44,567 bases of DNA from Nitrospiraceae bacterium UBA2600 (GTDB lineage: Bacteria; Nitrospirota; Thermodesulfovibrionia; Thermodesulfovibrionales; Thermodesulfovibrionaceae). The stretch is from positions 1 through 44,567 of the forward strand of contig DDKK01000039.1 of assembly GCA_002339325.1 (NCBI GenBank). The letters run 5' to 3'. Positions 17,567 through 25,402 of this stretch are shown here, one piece after another. Every line of letters begins with the position of its first letter. Position 1 is the stretch's first letter. The position numbers were made by a program, and so were the translations under genes. The notes below the pieces were generated by a model, which worked only from the letters and a program-made list of their open reading frames with translations, was not told the origin of the DNA and did not search any database.

Positions 17567-17572
17567 ATTATA
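17567..17572 (-). promoter_or_regulatory. Predicted extended -10 box of ubiE
   Basis: TGATATAAT on the minus strand (TGn plus a perfect TATAAT) lies 8 nt before the ATG at 17558. No Shine-Dalgarno sequence follows, so a leaderless mRNA is predicted. Confidence 0.5.
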
Positions 17573-17599
17573 TCACACAAAAAATACAAGAATAAATTA

Positions 17600-17615
17600 A
17601 TGAAAAAAATTTCAT
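17600..17615. repeat. Perfect palindrome upstream of glnA promoter
   Basis: ATGAAA-AAAA-TTTCAT is a perfect 6-bp inverted repeat with a 4-nt centre. It lies 10 bp upstream of the glnA -35 box and about 28 bp upstream of the ubiE -10 box. It could be an operator for either divergent gene. AT-richness makes chance possible. Confidence 0.35.
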
Positions 17616-17624
17616 ACAAAAATG

Positions 17625-17653
17625 TTGACAAATTTCTTCAATATTGGTATCAT
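17625..17653 (+). promoter_or_regulatory. Sigma-70 promoter of glnA
   Basis: Perfect -35 TTGACA (17625-17630), 17-nt spacer, and TATCAT (17648-17653) with an upstream TGG (extended -10). The predicted start is near 17660, giving a leader of about 140 nt that contains a small hairpin GAGGC-TTG-GCCTC (17762-17774) just before the ribosome site GGAGGAG (17791-17797). A second TATAAT (17731-17736) lacks a good -35. Confidence 0.7.
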
Positions 17654-17800
17654 ATGCTATATGGCAACCGTTAGCCGTCAAATTAAAAATGGTAAATTAA
17701 TTAGAAGATATTTCGTGAAGTTTGTTAAAGTATAATTACCTTTGCTTTTAAAAGTTTGAAAGAGGCTTGGCCTCATAAAAAATAAAAAAGGGAGGAGACT

Positions 17801-19135
17801 ATGACTTACACAAAGCCAAGAGATGAAAAGGATGTAATGAAACTGGTCAAAGAGCTTAATGTGAAATTTGTTAGACTCTGGTTTACTGACATACTCGGCC
17901 AGTTAAAAAGTTTTGCCGTTCCTGTAGAGGAGCTCGAGGTTGCTTTTTCAGAGGGAATGGGTTTTGATGGTTCATCAATCCATGGATTTGCAAGGATTGA
18001 TGAGTCAGACATGATTGCAAGACCAGACCCAACGACTTTTGCGGTTCTTCCATGGAGGCCTAAAGAAAGCCCTGTAGCAAGAATGTTCTGCGATATCTAT
18101 GAACCTGATGGAACTCCTTACAAGGGCGACCCAAGATACATACTCAAAACAAATCTTGAAAAGGCTGCTAAAAAAGGTTTTACCTTCTACCTTGGCCCAG
18201 AGCTTGAGTTTTTCTATTTCAAGGCAGACAAGAACCCTGAAATATTAGACGAAGGCGGATACTTTGACTATCCCCTTGATGCTGCTGAGGATTTAAGAAG
18301 AGATACAATTTTAGCTCTCGAACAGATGGGAATTAAAGTAGAATACTCCCACCACGAAGTAGCACCTTCTCAGCATGAGATAGACCTGAGATATGCAGAA
18401 GCATTAAACATGGCAGACATTGTCATGACCTATCGAGTGGTTGTAAAAGAAATAGCTAAAAGACATGGTGTCTATGCCACCTTCATGCCCAAACCTCTCT
18501 TTGGTGAAAACGGCAGTGGTATGCACACTCATCAATCACTCTTCAAAGGAGATAAAAACGCTTTCTTCAATCCAAAAGACCCGTTTTATCTTTCTGACAT
18601 TGCAAAAAGCTACATAGCGGGTGTTTTAACGCACATTAAAGAGATTACCCTTGTGCTTAATCAGTGGGTTAACTCTTACAAAAGACTTGTTCCTGGTTAT
18701 GAAGCTCCAGTTTACATATGCTGGGCAAGAAGAAACAGGTCTGCCTTAATAAGAGTTCCCCTATACAAACCTGGCAAAGAAAAAGCCACAAGAATTGAGC
18801 TAAGAAGTCCAGACCCAGCTTGTAACCCCTATCTTGCCTTTGCTTGTATGCTTAATGCCGGACTGACTGGTGTAGAGAAGAAATACAAACTCCCCGAGCC
18901 AGTAGAAAGAGACGTCTACCATCTTGCCCCTGAGGAAAGAAAAGCTCTTGGAATAGACAGCCTGCCAGGCAGTTTAATTGAAGCCATCGAGTATGCTGAA
19001 AAAAGCGATATTTTGAAGGAAACTCTGGGAGAGCACATTTTCACAAACCTCATTGAAAGCAAGAAGAAGGAATGGGATGATTATCGCATAAGAATTTTCC
19101 CTTACGAACTGGAGAGATACCTACCAATTCTATAA
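17801..19135 (+). CDS. glnA: Glutamine synthetase, type I-alpha
   Basis: This enzyme makes glutamine from glutamate, ammonia and ATP. Family signatures include FDGSSIHGFARIDESDM near residue 50, the metal-ligand segment GPELEFF, NGSGMHTHQS around 240, and NRSALIRVP followed by RIELRSPDPACNPYLAFA. At 444 residues it lacks the roughly 25-residue insertion of the I-beta form. The site aligned with the adenylylation loop reads DVYHLAPEE instead of NLYDLP, so control by adenylylation is unlikely although a tyrosine is present. It is monocistronic with its own promoter and a hairpin after the stop. Confidence 0.96.
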   Translation: MTYTKPRDEKDVMKLVKELNVKFVRLWFTDILGQLKSFAVPVEELEVAFSEGMGFDGSSIHGFARIDESDMIARPDPTTFAVLPWRPKESPVARMFCDIYEPDGTPYKGDPRYILKTNLEKAAKKGFTFYLGPELEFFYFKADKNPEILDEGGYFDYPLDAAEDLRRDTILALEQMGIKVEYSHHEVAPSQHEIDLRYAEALNMADIVMTYRVVVKEIAKRHGVYATFMPKPLFGENGSGMHTHQSLFKGDKNAFFNPKDPFYLSDIAKSYIAGVLTHIKEITLVLNQWVNSYKRLVPGYEAPVYICWARRNRSALIRVPLYKPGKEKATRIELRSPDPACNPYLAFACMLNAGLTGVEKKYKLPEPVERDVYHLAPEERKALGIDSLPGSLIEAIEYAEKSDILKETLGEHIFTNLIESKKKEWDDYRIRIFPYELERYLPIL

Positions 19136-19138
19136 GCA

Positions 19139-19162
19139 AAGAGGGGAGGCAACTCCCCTCTT
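19139..19162. terminator. Hairpin terminator between glnA and rhomboid gene
   Basis: A perfect 10-bp stem AAGAGGGGAG / CTCCCCTCTT encloses a GCAA loop. It lies just after the glnA stop and overlaps the stop codon of the convergent rhomboid gene. The T-tracts on either side are weak, so efficiency is uncertain. Confidence 0.75.
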
Positions 19163-19883
19163 ACCATCTTCCCCAAGCGCAGTAATAGTCAAAATGGTCA
19201 TCATACATCTTAAGTCTCTTTTTAATGACAAAAAGTCTGTGTAGTATCACTCCAAAGACAAAGCCTCCCACATGTGCCCACCAAGCTACTCCGCCCACGT
19301 CTTGTGGTGTTAGCAAAGACCCCAAACCAGAGAAAAGCTGAATAAAAAACCACATCAGTATGTAGAAAATCGCAGGAAGGGCAAAAAAGAATGGGAAAAA
19401 CAGAATTGGAAACAAAGTGATAACCCTGGCATGAGGAAACATTATCATGTATGCTCCAAGGACACCTGAGATTGCTCCTGAGGCACCTACAGTAGGAATA
19501 GTTGATGAGGGATTGATAAGACAGTGAATCCATCCTGCTCCTAAGCCGCAAAGGAGATAGAAGATTAGGAATCTGAATGAACCCATTTTGTCTTCCACAT
19601 TGTCGGCAAAAATCCACATAATCCACATATTACTTAAAAGATGAAACCAACCGCCATGCAGAAACATACTTGTCAGAAATGGCAGGTAATAGAGGGGCTC
19701 AAGGGGAAGACTTTCAACAAGCATATATCGGGCAGGCACAATACCAAAGATTTGAAAAAGATGGTCTAACTCTTCTTTTCTAAACATCAGTTCAAATAGA
19801 AAAACTATACAGTTAGTGGCTATTATAAGCCATGTCATATAGGGGGTATATCTTCTTGGCAAACAGTCTCTAAGTGGTATCAC
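19161..19883 (-). CDS. Rhomboid-family intramembrane serine protease
   Basis: This 240-residue membrane protease has six or more hydrophobic segments. The N-terminus MIPLRDCLPRRYTPY is typical of bacterial rhomboids of this subgroup. The segment FLHGGWFHLLSNMWIMW (75-91) precedes the catalytic serine Ser135 in GASGAISG. The catalytic histidine is His204 in AHVGGFVFG. The C-terminus is cytoplasmic, aromatic and acidic. It is the last gene of a minus-strand run and lies 2 nt after the DedA gene. Substrates are unknown. Confidence 0.9.
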   Translation of the reverse strand: MIPLRDCLPRRYTPYMTWLIIATNCIVFLFELMFRKEELDHLFQIFGIVPARYMLVESLPLEPLYYLPFLTSMFLHGGWFHLLSNMWIMWIFADNVEDKMGSFRFLIFYLLCGLGAGWIHCLINPSSTIPTVGASGAISGVLGAYMIMFPHARVITLFPILFFPFFFALPAIFYILMWFFIQLFSGLGSLLTPQDVGGVAWWAHVGGFVFGVILHRLFVIKKRLKMYDDHFDYYCAWGRW

Positions 19884-19885
19884 TG

Positions 19886-20515
19886 CTATTTACTCCTTTT
19901 AATCATTATCACATTAACAACCGTTGGTATAATTGAAAGCACAATGATAGCCAGTATAAAAAAAGAGAAGTTATTTTTAACGAATGGAAGATTTCCGAAA
20001 AAATACCCCACACCTATAAAAGACCCGCTCCATAACAAACTACTCGCTATATTGTAGAGTTGAAATTTATTGTATTTCATTTTTCCTATGCCTGCTACAA
20101 ATGGAGCAAATGTTCTCAAAATTGGTAAAAACCTTGCAATTACTATTGTTTTAGCACCGTATTTTTCATAAAATCTGGCAGTGGTATGAAGATGTTTTTT
20201 ATTGAAAAACAAAGAGTTTTCTTTATAAAAAATTTTTGGTCCTACATACTTGCCGATATGATAGTTAAGAGTATTACCTAATACAGCGGCAAGGCTCAAT
20301 AAAAAAAAGGAGCTCCAGGGACATATAAACTGCCTTGAAGAAAGTGCTCCCACGGCAAATAAAAGAGAGTCTCCTGGCAAGAACGGCGTTACAACAAAAC
20401 CCGTCTCTGAAAAAATGATTAAAAACAATACTAAATATATCCAAAGACCGACCTTAGAGAATAAAGTCTCAAGATATATGTCAACATGAAGAAGAAGGTC
20501 TATTAGCTCAGACAT
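19886..20515 (-). CDS. DedA-family membrane protein
   Basis: This 209-residue integral membrane protein belongs to the DedA/SNARE-associated family, linked in other bacteria to undecaprenyl phosphate or phospholipid flipping and membrane-potential maintenance. The signature FLPGDSLLFAVGAL is near residue 45, and the conserved arginine segment RFLPILRTFAPFVAGIGKM is near 125. Its start overlaps the ApgM-like gene by 8 nt, so it belongs to the same transcript as the threonine genes, with no obvious functional link. Confidence 0.88.
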   Translation of the reverse strand: MSELIDLLLHVDIYLETLFSKVGLWIYLVLFLIIFSETGFVVTPFLPGDSLLFAVGALSSRQFICPWSSFFLLSLAAVLGNTLNYHIGKYVGPKIFYKENSLFFNKKHLHTTARFYEKYGAKTIVIARFLPILRTFAPFVAGIGKMKYNKFQLYNIASSLLWSGSFIGVGYFFGNLPFVKNNFSFFILAIIVLSIIPTVVNVIMIKRSK

Positions 20516-21719
20516 TGCCTTTTAGAAAAATGTCCATGAGCTTAAATCCGTCTTCTAAATGAATATCGGGAGAAAGAAGAATATCCTCTGAAAAATTCCT
20601 TTTTCTATCAACTCCTTTATCTTTGCCATCGTAAATAACAAAAGGTACAGGCTCGGAAGTATGAGTTCTTAATTTTACAGGAGTAGGATGGTCTGGAAGA
20701 AGTAGAATTTTAAATTCTTTGAATCTTTCTTTTGCCTCCTGTATTATCCTACCTACGACAATTCTATCAATATCCTCAATAGCCTTAATCTTGAGTTTGT
20801 AATCTCCCTGATGACCCGCTTCATCGGGAGCTTCTATGTGAATGTAGACAAAATCAACACGCTCAAGAGCATTGAGGCCGTAAGATGCTTTACCATCATA
20901 ATTCGTATCTATCCAACCAGTTGCACCAGGCACGTTTATGATGTGAAATCCTGCAAGAATTCCAAGTCCTTTTGTTAAATCGACCGCTGAGATTAGAGCT
21001 CCTGTCATATTATATTTGTCTCTGTAATTAGGCAAGTCAGGAGTTCTTCCCTGTCCCCATAGCCAGATGCTGTTAGCTGGCTTTTTGCCTTCAGAGATTC
21101 TCTTTTTGTTTACCGGGTGTTCCTTGAGAATCTCTGAAGATTTAAATATAAGCTCCTTAAGAAAACTGGCATTTTTGCCAATTGGTAAATACCTTGAAAT
21201 CTCCTTTCCAGTGATATCGTGAGGAGGGGTGCATTCCACATCCTCGCTACCGTCTTTCCAAACCATAATATGCCTGTAACTTACACCTGGATAAAATCTC
21301 AAAGTCTCACTGCCGAGTTTTATGTCAATTTCTTCTATTAAAATTTTTGCTTCTTCGCTACTTATGTGCCCTGCAGAATAATCATCCATGAGAATCTGTT
21401 TCTTATCTAAGAAATTCAAAGTAACGAGATTACATCTGTAGGCTATATCATTTTTTGACAGAGTAAGTCCCATGCTTACAGCTTCAAGAGGAGCCCTACC
21501 CGTATAATATACCCGTGGGTCATAACCAAGAATGCTCAGATTTGCCACATCACTTCCTGGCGGAAAACCTTTGGGAATATTTCTCACAGACCCTGCAATA
21601 CCACAGGAAGCAAGAAAATCCATATTCGGCGTATTGGCAACCTGAAGAGGTGTTTTGCCACCCAGTTCCTCAATTGGATTATCAGCAGCACCATCTGGAA
21701 CAATCACTATGTATTTCAT
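20508..21719 (-). CDS. ApgM-like alkaline-phosphatase-superfamily enzyme, probable homoserine kinase
   Basis: By sequence this belongs to the archaeal-type cofactor-independent phosphoglycerate mutase family (403 residues): metal-binding VPDGAADNP at the N-terminus, the catalytic serine segment PGSDVANLSILGYDP (Ser56), and the C-terminal metal ligands in HIEAPDEAGHQGD and LPDHPTPV. However, its ATG overlaps the thrC stop by 4 nt, and no ThrB-type kinase is in the window. A bacterial subfamily of these proteins linked to threonine synthase genes has been proposed as homoserine kinase (TIGR02535 model, as I recall). I favour that role: ATP-dependent phosphorylation of homoserine, feeding ThrC. 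A true mutase role remains possible. Confidence 0.8.
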   Translation of the reverse strand: MKYIVIVPDGAADNPIEELGGKTPLQVANTPNMDFLASCGIAGSVRNIPKGFPPGSDVANLSILGYDPRVYYTGRAPLEAVSMGLTLSKNDIAYRCNLVTLNFLDKKQILMDDYSAGHISSEEAKILIEEIDIKLGSETLRFYPGVSYRHIMVWKDGSEDVECTPPHDITGKEISRYLPIGKNASFLKELIFKSSEILKEHPVNKKRISEGKKPANSIWLWGQGRTPDLPNYRDKYNMTGALISAVDLTKGLGILAGFHIINVPGATGWIDTNYDGKASYGLNALERVDFVYIHIEAPDEAGHQGDYKLKIKAIEDIDRIVVGRIIQEAKERFKEFKILLLPDHPTPVKLRTHTSEPVPFVIYDGKDKGVDRKRNFSEDILLSPDIHLEDGFKLMDIFLKGNV

Positions 21720-22789
21720 AGGAGCTTCTCCACGAAGTCTCTAACACTGTTTAAATCTGGAGGTAAAACATAAGGTTCCGCAGCAACTTTGAAAACAATA
21801 TCAGGGTCTTTAAGTCCATTACCTGTAAGAGTGCATACAACAGTGCTGTCCTTTTTAAAATATCCCTGACGGTAAAGCTTAATAACACCTGCCACTGAGG
21901 CTGCAGAAGCTGGTTCACAGAAAACTCCCTCAAGAGAAGCTATCATTTTTTGTGTTTGAAGTATCTCATCATCTGTAACTGTATCAATAGTTCCTCCCGA
22001 TTCATCTCTGGCTTGCACAGCCGTTTTCCAGCTGGCAGGGTTACCAATTCTAATGGCAGTTGCTACGGTTTCTGGTTTTTCAACAGGGTGTCCTAAAACA
22101 ATGGGAGCTGCACCAGCAGCCTGAAAACCTAACATTTTGGGGAGAGTTTTTATTTTTCCTCTTTCCATGTATTCTTTATAACCTTTCCAGTAGGCAGAAA
22201 TGTTGCCTGCATTGCCAACGGGAAGGGCGTGATAGTCAGGAACTCTTCCCAGCTGGTCACATACTTCAAAGGCTGCTGACTTCTGCCCTTCTATTCTAAA
22301 AGGATTAATCGAGTTAACTAACGTTATGGGATACTCATTAACTATAGCCCTTACTATGTTTAATGCCTGGTCAAAATTCCCTTTTATCTGAATTACTAAA
22401 GCACCATGTATCATAGCCTGAACAAGCTTTCCAGTAGCAATTTTTCCCTCTGGAATAAGGACGATTGCTTTAATACCAGCCCTTGCTGCATAGGCAGATG
22501 CAGAAGCAGAGGTATTACCTGTGGAAGCACATATCACCGCTCTTGAACCCTCTTCCACAGCTTTTGATATGGCCAATGTCATGCCTCTGTCTTTAAAAGA
22601 ACCTGTCGGATTTGCTCCATCAAATTTGAGGAAAATCTCCAAGTCTATATTGAGTTCTCTGCAAAGATTATTTACTCTTATGAGTGGTGTATTTCCCTCT
22701 AAAAGCGTTACTACGGGAGTTTTTTCGCTTACAGGAAAATGCTCAAAGTACTCCCTTATTATTCCTCTCCAAGGTGATTTTGCATTCAT
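21716..22789 (-). CDS. thrC: Threonine synthase
   Basis: This PLP enzyme converts O-phosphohomoserine to threonine. The 357-residue protein is of the short type without an N-terminal extension. The PLP lysine is Lys66 in NPTGSFKDRGM, followed by CASTGNTSAS and the phosphate-binding glycine loop PVGNAGNISAY. The C-terminal CTLTGNGLKD is also conserved. It lies 2 nt after the NIL gene and overlaps the probable homoserine kinase by 4 nt, so the last two steps to threonine are encoded together. Confidence 0.92.
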   Translation of the reverse strand: MNAKSPWRGIIREYFEHFPVSEKTPVVTLLEGNTPLIRVNNLCRELNIDLEIFLKFDGANPTGSFKDRGMTLAISKAVEEGSRAVICASTGNTSASASAYAARAGIKAIVLIPEGKIATGKLVQAMIHGALVIQIKGNFDQALNIVRAIVNEYPITLVNSINPFRIEGQKSAAFEVCDQLGRVPDYHALPVGNAGNISAYWKGYKEYMERGKIKTLPKMLGFQAAGAAPIVLGHPVEKPETVATAIRIGNPASWKTAVQARDESGGTIDTVTDDEILQTQKMIASLEGVFCEPASAASVAGVIKLYRQGYFKKDSTVVCTLTGNGLKDPDIVFKVAAEPYVLPPDLNSVRDFVEKLL

Positions 22790-22791
22790 GG

Positions 22792-23040
22792 CTATTCAAT
22801 AATATCTCCTTCTATTAATTCAACAACAACTCCCTGCTGTCTGAGGGAGTTAATTCCCTCTGTGAGATTTTTCTCTAAACCTTCAAGCTCAAGAATCATT
22901 TCGCCAAATGTATCGGTTACTCTTGCTCTGCGAATGTTAGGCATTACATCATATTTCTTTGCCATTCTGAAAAGCACAGGCTCTTTTATTAACTCCTGCG
23001 GGAAAGTAAGCCTGACTCTTAATTTTTTAACCTCTGACAT
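22792..23040 (-). CDS. NIL domain protein
   Basis: This 82-residue protein matches the NIL fold, a small ACT-like ferredoxin-type module first seen at the C-terminus of methionine ABC importer ATPases (MetN). The segment KLRVRLTFPQELIKEPVLFR and the later ANIRRA-like region PNIRRARVTD are characteristic. It has no cysteines, so no Fe-S cluster. It stands alone here, between the sulfur carrier and thrC. It probably senses or binds a sulfur amino acid, or is a subunit of the sulfur-transfer machinery; this is inference from context. Confidence 0.8.
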   Translation of the reverse strand: MSEVKKLRVRLTFPQELIKEPVLFRMAKKYDVMPNIRRARVTDTFGEMILELEGLEKNLTEGINSLRQQGVVVELIEGDIIE

Positions 23041-23051
23041 TTTTTCCTCCT

Positions 23052-23330
23052 TTAGTCTCTCCCTCCTGCTATGGCAGGAACAATAGAGACTTCGTCTCCA
23101 TCTTTAACGAGCGTTTCCTCTCCCTGTAGAAATCTCACATCTTCCTCATTAACATAGACATTAATGAACCTTCTTATCTTACCATCCTGACAAAGTCTCT
23201 CGGCAAGCCCTGGATAGTTTTTATCAAGAGCATTAATAATGTCTATAATTCTTCCTGGTTCAGCTTCTATGGAGTCTTTTCCTCCTGTCAATTTCTGAAG
23301 GGGTGTTGGTATTAGGACTTTTACTGCCAT
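23052..23330 (-). CDS. ThiS/MoaD-like sulfur carrier protein with C-terminal GG-RD
   Basis: This 92-residue ubiquitin-fold protein belongs to the MoaD/ThiS/CysO group. The sequence ends VPAIAGGRD: the di-glycine that must be C-terminal for adenylation and thiocarboxylation (Gly89-Gly90) is followed by Arg-Asp. Such proteins need trimming by a JAMM-type metalloprotease before activation. It lies 3 nt after the zinc-ribbon threonine synthase paralogue and 11 nt before the NIL gene, recalling CysO, which delivers sulfur to the PLP enzyme CysM. No molybdopterin or thiamin genes are nearby. A role in sulfur delivery to an amino acid PLP enzyme is more likely than MoaD or ThiS function. Confidence 0.82.
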   Translation of the reverse strand: MAVKVLIPTPLQKLTGGKDSIEAEPGRIIDIINALDKNYPGLAERLCQDGKIRRFINVYVNEEDVRFLQGEETLVKDGDEVSIVPAIAGGRD

Positions 23331-23333
23331 TAT

Positions 23334-24581
23334 TTACCTCCCTTTCTTTTCATTTATTGTTTTAAGCGCTTCTTCAAAGGAAGAAAGATTTGGTTTTATA
23401 TGGTATACTTCTGCTGTTTTGCCATCTAAAACCTCTGCTGTCTTAAGTCCGTTTCCTGTAATACATAAGACTGTGCAGTCTTTTTTATCAATTTTACCTT
23501 CCTTCAACAGCTTTATATAAGTTGCAAGGGTGACTCCACCAGCTGTTTCAGCAAATATACCTTCTTTTTTTGCAAGAATCTTTATGGCATCAATAATCTC
23601 TTCATCGGAGACATCTTCCATAGCTCCTCCACTTTCTTTTACAGCCTGAAGGGCATAATAACCGTCAGCCGGATTACCTATTGCTAAAGACTTGGCTATT
23701 GTATTTGGCTTGACAGGCCTTACAACATCAGTGCCCTGTTTGTAAGCCGCTGATATGGGAGAACATCCTGTTGCTTGTGCTCCATAAATCTTTGTATCCA
23801 TTTCTTTTATTATCCCTATCTCCTTAAACTCCTTGAGAGCTTTCCACACCTTTGTAAGTAAAGAGCCACTTGCACAGGGCACTACTATGCTGTCTGGAGT
23901 CTCCCAACCTAACTGCTCAACAATCTCGAAGCCAATTGTTTTTGAGCCCTCTGCATAAAAGGGTCTGATATTTATATTTACAAATGCCCATCTATATTTG
24001 TTTGCAATTTCACTACAAAGCCTGTTTACGTCATCATAATTTCCATCTACAGCAACCAGATTCGGTTCATACACAATAGATGCGAGAATTTTGCTCTGTT
24101 CAAGAGTAGAAGGGATGAAGATAAATCTATTAAAACCTGCTTTTGCACCATGTGCCGATACAGCATGGGCTAAATTACCCGTAGAAGCACAGGCAGCTGT
24201 ATCAAAACCAAATTCCTTAGCCTTTGTAAGAGCAACGGCAACAACTCTATCCTTAAAGGAAAGAGTTGGATGGTTTACAGTATCATCTTTTATATAAAGT
24301 TCTTTAACTCCAAGAAATTTGGCCAAATTATCTGCCTTAACAAGGGGCGTGAAACCTGAATCGAGACCTACCTGGGGCTCACCATCTATTGGCAGAAGTT
24401 CTTTGTATCGCCAGAGTGTTTTAGGTCGTTTTTCTATAACCTTCCTTGATAAAGCCCTCTTTATTTTAGGGTAATCATAGACAGCCTCAAGCGGCCCGAA
24501 ACAGAATTCACAAACATATATTGGCTCAACAGGGTATTCTCTTGCACACTCCCTGCATTTTAGCCCCTTTACATATTTCAT
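23334..24581 (-). CDS. Threonine synthase paralogue with N-terminal zinc ribbon
   Basis: This is a fold-type II PLP enzyme of 415 residues, first gene of the operon. An N-terminal four-cysteine ribbon (Cys9, Cys12, Cys24, Cys27) precedes the catalytic domain. The PLP lysine is Lys110 in NHPTLSFKDRV, with CASTGNLAHAVSAHG and the glycine loop CASGSLLTKVW following. It differs from the second threonine synthase encoded about 0.5 kb downstream and is directly coupled to a sulfur carrier gene. I therefore suspect it acts on O-phosphohomoserine (or a similar ester) with carrier-bound sulfur to make homocysteine. Plain threonine synthase is the alternative. A strong ribosome site GGAGGTGGGAG precedes the ATG. 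Confidence 0.85.
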   Translation of the reverse strand: MKYVKGLKCRECAREYPVEPIYVCEFCFGPLEAVYDYPKIKRALSRKVIEKRPKTLWRYKELLPIDGEPQVGLDSGFTPLVKADNLAKFLGVKELYIKDDTVNHPTLSFKDRVVAVALTKAKEFGFDTAACASTGNLAHAVSAHGAKAGFNRFIFIPSTLEQSKILASIVYEPNLVAVDGNYDDVNRLCSEIANKYRWAFVNINIRPFYAEGSKTIGFEIVEQLGWETPDSIVVPCASGSLLTKVWKALKEFKEIGIIKEMDTKIYGAQATGCSPISAAYKQGTDVVRPVKPNTIAKSLAIGNPADGYYALQAVKESGGAMEDVSDEEIIDAIKILAKKEGIFAETAGGVTLATYIKLLKEGKIDKKDCTVLCITGNGLKTAEVLDGKTAEVYHIKPNLSSFEEALKTINEKKGR

Positions 24582-24661
24582 CTCCCACCTCCAATTCTAA
24601 AGATTAATTTTTTATTTTAAACCAAATAGAACAAAGATGGCTATAATTTGGAGAGAAAATA

Positions 24662-25402
24662 TCAGGAAACACTAAAAAACAACTCTTTTATGAAATCCTT
24701 TAGAACCCCTATATCCGTGGAGATTAGCTCCTTTTTATTACCATCAAATATGATGTTGCCGTCTTTAATGAAAATAAACCTGTCACATAGTTGCCATGCC
24801 ACATATACTACATGGGTTATTATCATAAACCCTATATTGTCTCTTTCCGCCAGATCTTTTATAAGAGCCATTATTCTTCCGGAGTTTATAGGGTCCAATC
24901 CTGCTGTTGGCTCATCATAGAGAAACATCTTTGTCTTTCCTATGGCAAGAGCCCTTGCAATGGCAACTCTTCTGTGCATTCCACCGCTTAGTTCCTCAGG
25001 CATTAGTTCCTCTGCATCAGTAACCCCTACTCTGTTGAGCAATTCTCTCACCTTTCTGTAAATGTCTTCATCGGAGAGCTTTAAAACCTCACGCATAAAA
25101 AAGGCAACATTCTCTTTTACAGGCAAAGAATCAAAGAGAGCTCCTTCTTGAAAGACTATACTGAATTTTCTTCTAACAGGTATTAGTTCTTCTTCAGAAA
25201 GTTCTGTTATATCAACTCCATCAATGATAATCCTCCCTCTATCCGGTGAAATCAGACCTAAAATTAGCTTTAATATGGTAGTCTTTCCTCCACCGCTTTC
25301 ACCAAGCACAGCTATACGTTCATTAAAATTAGCAGAAAAGCTCACACCTTTGAGAACCTCTCTACTTCCATAGGAGAACCACACATCATCAAAGACTATC
25401 AT
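24662..25402 (-). CDS. mlaF: ABC transporter ATPase, MlaF-like
   Basis: This 246-residue ATPase has Walker A GESGGGKTT, the Q-loop region IVFQEGALFDSLPV, the signature LSGGMHRRVAIARAL and Walker B MFLYDEPTAGLD. The LSGGM form and the FQEGALFDSL pattern are those of MlaF-type ATPases, which power phospholipid transport across the Gram-negative envelope. Its ATG overlaps the permease stop by 4 nt. No substrate-binding MlaD gene follows, unlike the usual operon. Confidence 0.88.
   Translation of the reverse strand: MIVFDDVWFSYGSREVLKGVSFSANFNERIAVLGESGGGKTTILKLILGLISPDRGRIIIDGVDITELSEEELIPVRRKFSIVFQEGALFDSLPVKENVAFFMREVLKLSDEDIYRKVRELLNRVGVTDAEELMPEELSGGMHRRVAIARALAIGKTKMFLYDEPTAGLDPINSGRIMALIKDLAERDNIGFMIITHVVYVAWQLCDRFIFIKDGNIIFDGNKKELISTDIGVLKDFIKELFFSVS

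Noticed and set aside
17662..17675. A sigma-54-like TGGC...GC upstream of glnA
   Set aside because: The GG-to-GC spacing is 9 nt instead of 10 and the TTGC half is missing. A good TTGACA promoter explains the gene.
17731..17736. Second glnA promoter (TATAAT)
   Set aside because: No acceptable -35 within 15-19 nt, and no TGn before it.
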